Below are positions 58,300-64,000 of a DNA stretch of 64,000 bases, piece after piece. The position numbers and the translations under genes are program-made. The notes beneath the pieces were generated by a model, which did not search any database, was not told the origin of the DNA, and saw only the letters and a program-made list of their open reading frames with translations. Within the stretch, counting starts at the first letter, position 1; the number at the start of each line of letters is the position of its first letter. The stretch is from Pseudomonas serboccidentalis (GTDB lineage Bacteria; Pseudomonadota; Gammaproteobacteria; Pseudomonadales; Pseudomonadaceae), in contig NZ_CP101655.1 in the NCBI RefSeq assembly GCF_028830055.1, positions 310,001 to 374,000 on the forward strand, given 5' to 3'.

Positions 58300-59194
58300 T
58301 ACAAACGCAACTCGCTGTGGCTACGTTGCCATCGTCGGCCGTCCCAACGTGGGCAAGTCCACGCTGCTGAACCACATTCTGGGGCAGAAGCTGGCGATTA
58401 CCTCGCGCAAGCCGCAGACCACCCGCCACAACATGCTCGGGATCAAGACCGAGGGTGACGTGCAGGCGATCTACGTCGACACCCCCGGCATGCACAAGGG
58501 TGGCGAAAAGGCCCTGAACCGCTACATGAACAAGACCGCTTCGGCGGCGTTGAAAGATGTCGACGTGGTGATCTTCGTGGTCGACCGCACCAAGTGGACC
58601 GAAGAAGACCAGATGGTCCTGGAGCGCGTGCAGTACGTGACCGGCCCGCTGATCGTCGCGCTGAACAAGACCGACCGCATCGAAGACAAGGCCGAGCTGA
58701 TGCCGCACCTGTCGTGGTTGCAGGAACAGCTGCCGAACGCGCAGATCATCCCGATTTCGGCGCAGCACGGGCACAACCTCGAAGCACTGGAAAAGGTCAT
58801 CGCTGATCATTTGCCGGAGAATGATCACTTCTTCCCGGAAGACCAGATCACCGACCGCAGCAGCCGTTTCCTCGCGGCTGAACTGGTACGCGAGAAAATC
58901 ATGCGCCAGATGGGCGCCGAGCTGCCGTACCAGATCACCGTCGAGATCGAAGAGTTCAAGCAGCAGGGCAAGACCTTGCATATTCACGCGCTGATCCTCG
59001 TCGAGCGTGACGGTCAGAAGAAGATCATCATTGGCGACAAGGGCGAGCGCATCAAGCGCATCGGCACCGAAGCGCGCAAGGACATGGAGCTGCTGTTCGA
59101 CTCCAAGATCATGCTCAACCTGTGGGTCAAGGTGAAGGGCGGCTGGTCCGACGACGAGCGTGCGCTGCGTTCGCTGGGTTACGGCGACCTGTAA
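58292..59194 (+). CDS. era: GTPase Era
   Basis: A 300-residue GTPase for 30S ribosome assembly. G1 [10 protein letters not shown]3 DTPGMH, G4 NKTD, and the C-terminal KH domain with [13 protein letters not shown]. The ATG at 58292 overlaps the rnc stop region. A REP pair with an oligo-T tail separates it from recO. Confidence 0.97.
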   Translation: MTDTNATRCGYVAIVGRPNVGKSTLLNHILGQKLAITSRKPQTTRHNMLGIKTEGDVQAIYVDTPGMHKGGEKALNRYMNKTASAALKDVDVVIFVVDRTKWTEEDQMVLERVQYVTGPLIVALNKTDRIEDKAELMPHLSWLQEQLPNAQIIPISAQHGHNLEALEKVIADHLPENDHFFPEDQITDRSSRFLAAELVREKIMRQMGAELPYQITVEIEEFKQQGKTLHIHALILVERDGQKKIIIGDKGERIKRIGTEARKDMELLFDSKIMLNLWVKVKGGWSDDERALRSLGYGDL

Positions 59195-59204
59195 GCGATT
59201 CGAA

Positions 59205-59287
59205 GATCAAAAGATCGCAGCCTTCGGCAGCTCCTACAATGTCTTGTTTACACCTGTAGGAGCTGCCGAAGGCTGCGATCTTTTTTT
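59205..59287 (+). repeat. REP pair with oligo-T tail between era and recO
   Basis: Reversed-arm copy; AAAAGATCGCAGCCTTCGG ... CCGAAGGCTGCGATC followed by TTTTTTT. It sits 11 bp after era inside an otherwise tight operon. The stem plus T-run has the form of an intrinsic terminator and could separate era from recO-pdxJ. Confidence 0.85.
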
Positions 59288-59312
59288 GCAATCCCGACTG
59301 GGAAAAACGTTC

Positions 59313-60002
59313 ATGTCGCAAACCCCACCTCCGGCCCAACTCGCCTACGTCCTGCATTCGCGTGCCTACCGCGAAACCAGCGCGCTGGTCGACTTCCTCA
59401 CGCCGCAAGGTCGGCTGCGGGCGGTGTTGCGCAGTGCGCGGGGCAAGGCCGGGACGCTGGCGCGACCGTTCGTGCCGCTGGAAGTGGAGTTTCGTGGCAA
59501 GGGTGAGCTGAAGAATGTCGGGCGCATGGAAAGTGCCGGTAACGCGACCTGGATGGTCGGTGAGGCGCTGTTCAGCGGCCTCTATCTCAATGAACTGCTG
59601 ATCCGCCTGCTGCCCGCCGAAGATCCGCACCCGGCGGTGTTCGATCATTACGCCGCGACGCTGCTGGCCCTGGCCGAAGGTCGGCCATTGGAACCGCTGC
59701 TGCGTTCCTTCGAATGGCGCTTGCTGGACGATCTCGGCTATGGCTTCTCCCTGAACACCGACATCCACAGCGAACCCGTCGCCCCGGACGGTCTCTATCG
59801 CCTGCAAGTGGATGCCGGACTTGAGCGCGTCTACCTGCTGCAACCGGGCTTGTTCAACGGCGTTGAATTACTGGCCATGGCCGAAGCCGATTGGACAGCT
59901 CCCGGCGCGCTGTCGGCGGCCAAGCGTCTGATGCGTCAGGCACTGGCCGTTCATCTGGGTGGTCGCCCCCTCGTCAGCCGCGAGCTATTTCGCAAGCCCT
60001 GA
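59313..60002 (+). CDS. recO: DNA repair protein RecO
   Basis: A 229-residue mediator that loads RecA on gapped DNA with RecF/RecR. The N-terminal OB fold starts [34 protein letters not shown]; the helical part ends [32 protein letters not shown] is a weak ribosome-binding site. No zinc cysteines, as usual for gamma-proteobacterial RecO. Confidence 0.95.
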   Translation: MSQTPPPAQLAYVLHSRAYRETSALVDFLTPQGRLRAVLRSARGKAGTLARPFVPLEVEFRGKGELKNVGRMESAGNATWMVGEALFSGLYLNELLIRLLPAEDPHPAVFDHYAATLLALAEGRPLEPLLRSFEWRLLDDLGYGFSLNTDIHSEPVAPDGLYRLQVDAGLERVYLLQPGLFNGVELLAMAEADWTAPGALSAAKRLMRQALAVHLGGRPLVSRELFRKP

Positions 60003-60041
60003 TATGCTGTGCGCCGAATCTTTCCCTTCAGGAGCGCATCC

Positions 60042-60785
60042 GTGACCACCAGCAATCGCATTCTTCTTGGCGTGAACATCGACCACGTCGCCACCCTGCG
60101 TCAGGCCCGTGGCACGCGCTATCCGGATCCGGTCAAGGCGGCGCTGGACGCGGAAGAGGCGGGTGCCGACGGCATTACCGTGCACCTGCGCGAAGACCGT
60201 CGGCACATTCAGGAGCGCGACGTGCTGCTGCTCAAGGACGTGCTGCAGACCCGCATGAACTTCGAAATGGGCGTCACCGAAGAAATGATGGCGTTCGCCG
60301 AGCGTATCCGCCCGGCGCACATCTGCCTGGTGCCGGAAACCCGTCAGGAACTGACCACTGAAGGCGGTCTGGATGTAGCGGGGCAGGAAGAGCGCATCAA
60401 GGCGGCGGTCGAGCGCCTGTCGAAGATCGGCAGCGAAGTGTCGCTGTTCATCGATGCCGACGAGCGGCAGATCGCCGCGTCCAAGCGCGTCGGCGCACCG
60501 TCCATCGAGCTGCACACCGGGCGTTACGCTGATGCCGAGACTCCGACCGAAGTCGCCGAAGAGCTCAAGCGTGTGGCGGACGGCGTGGCGTTCGGTCTGG
60601 CCCAAGGCCTGATCGTCAACGCCGGGCATGGCCTGCACTACCACAACGTCGAAGCCGTGGCGGCGATCAAGGGCATCAACGAACTGAACATCGGCCATGC
60701 GTTGGTGGCGCATGCGTTGTTCGTGGGCTTCAAGTCGGCAGTGTCCGAGATGAAAGCGCTGATTCTGGCTGCCGCCAAGCACTAA
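60042..60785 (+). CDS. pdxJ: Pyridoxine 5'-phosphate synthase PdxJ
   Basis: A 247-residue TIM-barrel enzyme that joins 1-deoxyxylulose 5-phosphate and 3-amino-2-oxopropyl phosphate to pyridoxine phosphate. Signature [15 protein letters not shown] at the start, EFEMG-type [10 protein letters not shown] and [11 protein letters not shown] in the C-terminal part. It starts at GTG 60042 with AGGAG upstream; earlier open codons are not part of the family sequence. Confidence 0.96.
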   Translation: MTTSNRILLGVNIDHVATLRQARGTRYPDPVKAALDAEEAGADGITVHLREDRRHIQERDVLLLKDVLQTRMNFEMGVTEEMMAFAERIRPAHICLVPETRQELTTEGGLDVAGQEERIKAAVERLSKIGSEVSLFIDADERQIAASKRVGAPSIELHTGRYADAETPTEVAEELKRVADGVAFGLAQGLIVNAGHGLHYHNVEAVAAIKGINELNIGHALVAHALFVGFKSAVSEMKALILAAAKH

Positions 60786-60800
60786 GCAACAACACAAACC

Positions 60801-60891
60801 CCTGTAGGAATGAGCCTGCTCGCGATAGCGGTGTGTCAGACAACATCAGGTTGGCTGACACACCGCTATCGCGAGCAGGCTCACTCCTACA
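60801..60891. repeat. REP pair between pdxJ and mltF
   Basis: CTGTAGGAATGAGCCTGCTCGCGATAGCGG ... CCGCTATCGCGAGCAGGCTCACTCCTAC; arms extended by GTGTGTCAG/CTGACACAC. Between convergent genes. Confidence 0.87.
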
Positions 60892-60909
60892 ATTGATTTG
60901 GGGTGTTGG

Positions 60910-62436
<1,527 letters not shown>

Positions 62437-62607
62437 TCACAAAACTGGCCGAAACCCCGCAGGAATGGGGCTCGACGGCATTTTGTTACAGTAAAAATAA
62501 GCCTGCGTCAGACCCCCGTTAAATCTGACTTCAAAGGCAGAAACACAGATTGATATCCGAGTGCAACCGTGCGTAGCGTTTCGGGTGATGTTGAGGGCGG
62601 TTTAGGC

Positions 62608-62613
62608 TAGAAT
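62608..62613 (+). promoter_or_regulatory. Possible -10 element of purL
   Basis: TAGAAT lies 43 bp before the purL ATG and matches TATAAT at five of six; no good -35 hexamer is seen 16-18 bp upstream. Confidence 0.25.
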
Positions 62614-62655
62614 GCACGGCCTCAAAGCACACCCCTTCCCGAGGCTGTCCCGAAG

Positions 62656-64000
62656 ATGTTGATCCTGCGCGGCGCTCCTGCCCTTTCTGCCTTTCGCCAC
62701 AGCAAACTCCTTGAGCAACTGAGCCAGAAGGTTCCAGCTGTCAGTGGCCTGTATGCTGAATTCGCTCACTTCGCCGAAGTCACCGGCGTCCTGACCGGCG
62801 ACGAACAGCAGGTGCTTGCGCGCCTTCTGAAGTACGGCCCAAGCGTTCCGGTACAAGAGCCGACCGGCCGTCTGTTTCTGGTGTTGCCGCGTTTCGGCAC
62901 CATCTCGCCATGGTCGAGCAAGGCCAGCGACATCGCCCGCAACTGCGGCCTGAGCAAGATCCAGCGCCTGGAGCGCGGTATCGCGTTCTACGTGGCCGGT
63001 CAGTTCAGCGACACCGAAGCCCAGCAAATCGCCGACGTGCTGCATGACCGCATGACCCAGATCGTGCTGGGCAATCTGGAGCAGGCCGCCGGTCTGTTCA
63101 GCCACGCCGAGCCGAAGCCGCTGACCGCGATCGACATCCTCGGTGGCGGCCGCGCCGCGCTGGAAAAGGCCAACACCGAGCTGGGCCTGGCCCTGGCCGA
63201 AGACGAGATCGACTACCTGGTCAACGCCTTCAACGGCCTCAAGCGCAACCCGCACGACATCGAACTGATGATGTTCGCCCAGGCCAACTCCGAGCACTGC
63301 CGCCACAAGATCTTCAACGCCAGTTGGGATATTGACGGCCAGAGCCAGGAAAAAAGCCTGTTCGGCATGATCAAGAACACCTATCAGATGCACAGCGAAG
63401 GCGTGCTGTCCGCTTATAAGGACAACGCTTCGGTGATCGTCGGCAACGTCGCCGGCCGCTTCTTCCCGGATCCGGAAACCCGCCAGTACGGCGCGGTGCA
63501 AGAGCCGGTGCACATTCTGATGAAGGTCGAGACCCACAACCACCCGACGGCGATTGCCCCGTTCCCGGGCGCCTCCACAGGTTCCGGTGGCGAGATCCGC
63601 GACGAAGGTGCAACCGGTCGTGGCGCCAAGCCAAAGGCCGGCCTGACCGGTTTCACCGTGTCCAACCTGCAGATCCCGGGCTTCGAACAGCCGTGGGAAG
63701 TGCCGTACGGCAAGCCTGAGCGCATCGTCACCGCGCTGGACATCATGATCGAGGGCCCGCTCGGCGGCGCCGCGTTCAACAACGAATTCGGCCGTCCGGC
63801 CCTGACCGGCTACTTCCGTACCTTCGAACAGTCGATCACCACCCCGCACGGCGACGAAGTTCGTGGTTACCACAAGCCGATCATGCTGGCTGGCGGCATG
63901 GGCAACATCCGCGAAGAACACGTCAAGAAAGGCGAGATCGTGGTCGGCTCCAAGCTGATCGTCCTCGGCGGCCCGGCGATGCTGATCGGTCTGGGCGGCG
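62656..64000 (+). CDS. purL: Phosphoribosylformylglycinamidine synthase PurL, N-terminal part (truncated by window edge)
   Basis: PurL catalyses the fourth step of purine synthesis, FGAR to FGAM with glutamine and ATP. The first 448 codons are visible: [21 protein letters not shown] at the start, [56 protein letters not shown] (nucleotide-binding block) and [10 protein letters not shown]. This is the large single-chain gamma-proteobacterial form, expected near 1,300 residues. The ATG at 62656 is the family start. Confidence 0.97.
   Translation, partial: MLILRGAPALSAFRHSKLLEQLSQKVPAVSGLYAEFAHFAEVTGVLTGDEQQVLARLLKYGPSVPVQEPTGRLFLVLPRFGTISPWSSKASDIARNCGLSKIQRLERGIAFYVAGQFSDTEAQQIADVLHDRMTQIVLGNLEQAAGLFSHAEPKPLTAIDILGGGRAALEKANTELGLALAEDEIDYLVNAFNGLKRNPHDIELMMFAQANSEHCRHKIFNASWDIDGQSQEKSLFGMIKNTYQMHSEGVLSAYKDNASVIVGNVAGRFFPDPETRQYGAVQEPVHILMKVETHNHPTAIAPFPGASTGSGGEIRDEGATGRGAKPKAGLTGFTVSNLQIPGFEQPWEVPYGKPERIVTALDIMIEGPLGGAAFNNEFGRPALTGYFRTFEQSITTPHGDEVRGYHKPIMLAGGMGNIREEHVKKGEIVVGSKLIVLGGPAMLIGLGG

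Overview
The window looks like a core chromosomal segment of a Pseudomonas of the fluorescens/putida lineage. The grounds are a complete alginate operon, gene neighbourhoods matching P. aeruginosa PAO1 (moaC-phoH, dauBAR-rhlB-aapJ, pepA-holC-valS, lepAB-rnc-era-recO-pdxJ), high-GC codon use, and many copies of the short palindromic REP pairs typical of this group. I see no tRNA, rRNA, CRISPR array, insertion sequence, prophage or plasmid functions. Assignments rest on reading motifs and on remembered family knowledge; nothing was searched.

Layout. (1) 1-2.9 kb: the start of an MFS drug-efflux gene divergent from a LysR regulator with a perfect 19-bp palindrome between them, then an SDR oxidoreductase and a small membrane protein. 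(2) 3.1-20.7 kb: the twelve-gene alginate operon on the minus strand, algD-alg8-alg44-algK-algE-algG-algX-algL-algI-algJ-algF-algA, preceded by about 0.8 kb of AT-rich regulatory DNA. Catalytic and c-di-GMP-binding residues look intact throughout. Four REP pairs lie inside it, one of them in the 5' end of algK. (3) 20.7-26 kb: yaaA, a divergent NodB-type deacetylase, a PIN-PhoH ATPase and moaCDE. (4) 26.2-30.1 kb: a D-arginine/D-lysine locus (a periplasmic binding protein gene convergent with dauB-dauA-dauR), with the same inverted-repeat operator in front of both transcription units. (5) 30.2-37.1 kb: rhlB, a carboxylesterase, and the general amino-acid ABC transporter aapJQMP behind a candidate sigma-54 promoter. 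(6) 37.1-43 kb: a subtilase without a signal peptide, a GntR regulator overlapping a CynX-type transporter, and small genes (SnoaL-like, GIY-YIG, GST). (7) 43.1-54.6 kb: glutaredoxin-yejK, hupN, rlmF, valS, a small unknown gene, holC, pepA and, divergently, lptF-lptG. (8) 54.7-60.8 kb: lepA-lepB-rnc-era-recO-pdxJ. (9) 60.9-64 kb: mltF and, divergently, the first part of purL.

How the genes work together. AlgA and AlgD make GDP-mannuronate. Alg8 and Alg44 polymerise it under c-di-GMP control. AlgK, AlgE, AlgG, AlgX and AlgL form the periplasmic and outer-membrane export and modification machinery, and AlgI, AlgJ, AlgF and AlgX acetylate the chain. DauA and DauB racemise D-Arg to L-Arg through a 2-keto acid, controlled by DauR.

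I do not see a convincing wholly new system here. The observations most worth a second look are the REP pair that now encodes the N-terminus of algK, the shared DauR-type operator, the palindrome controlling the LysR/MFS pair, the deacetylase with degenerate active-site motifs, and the REP pair ending in an oligo-T run between era and recO.
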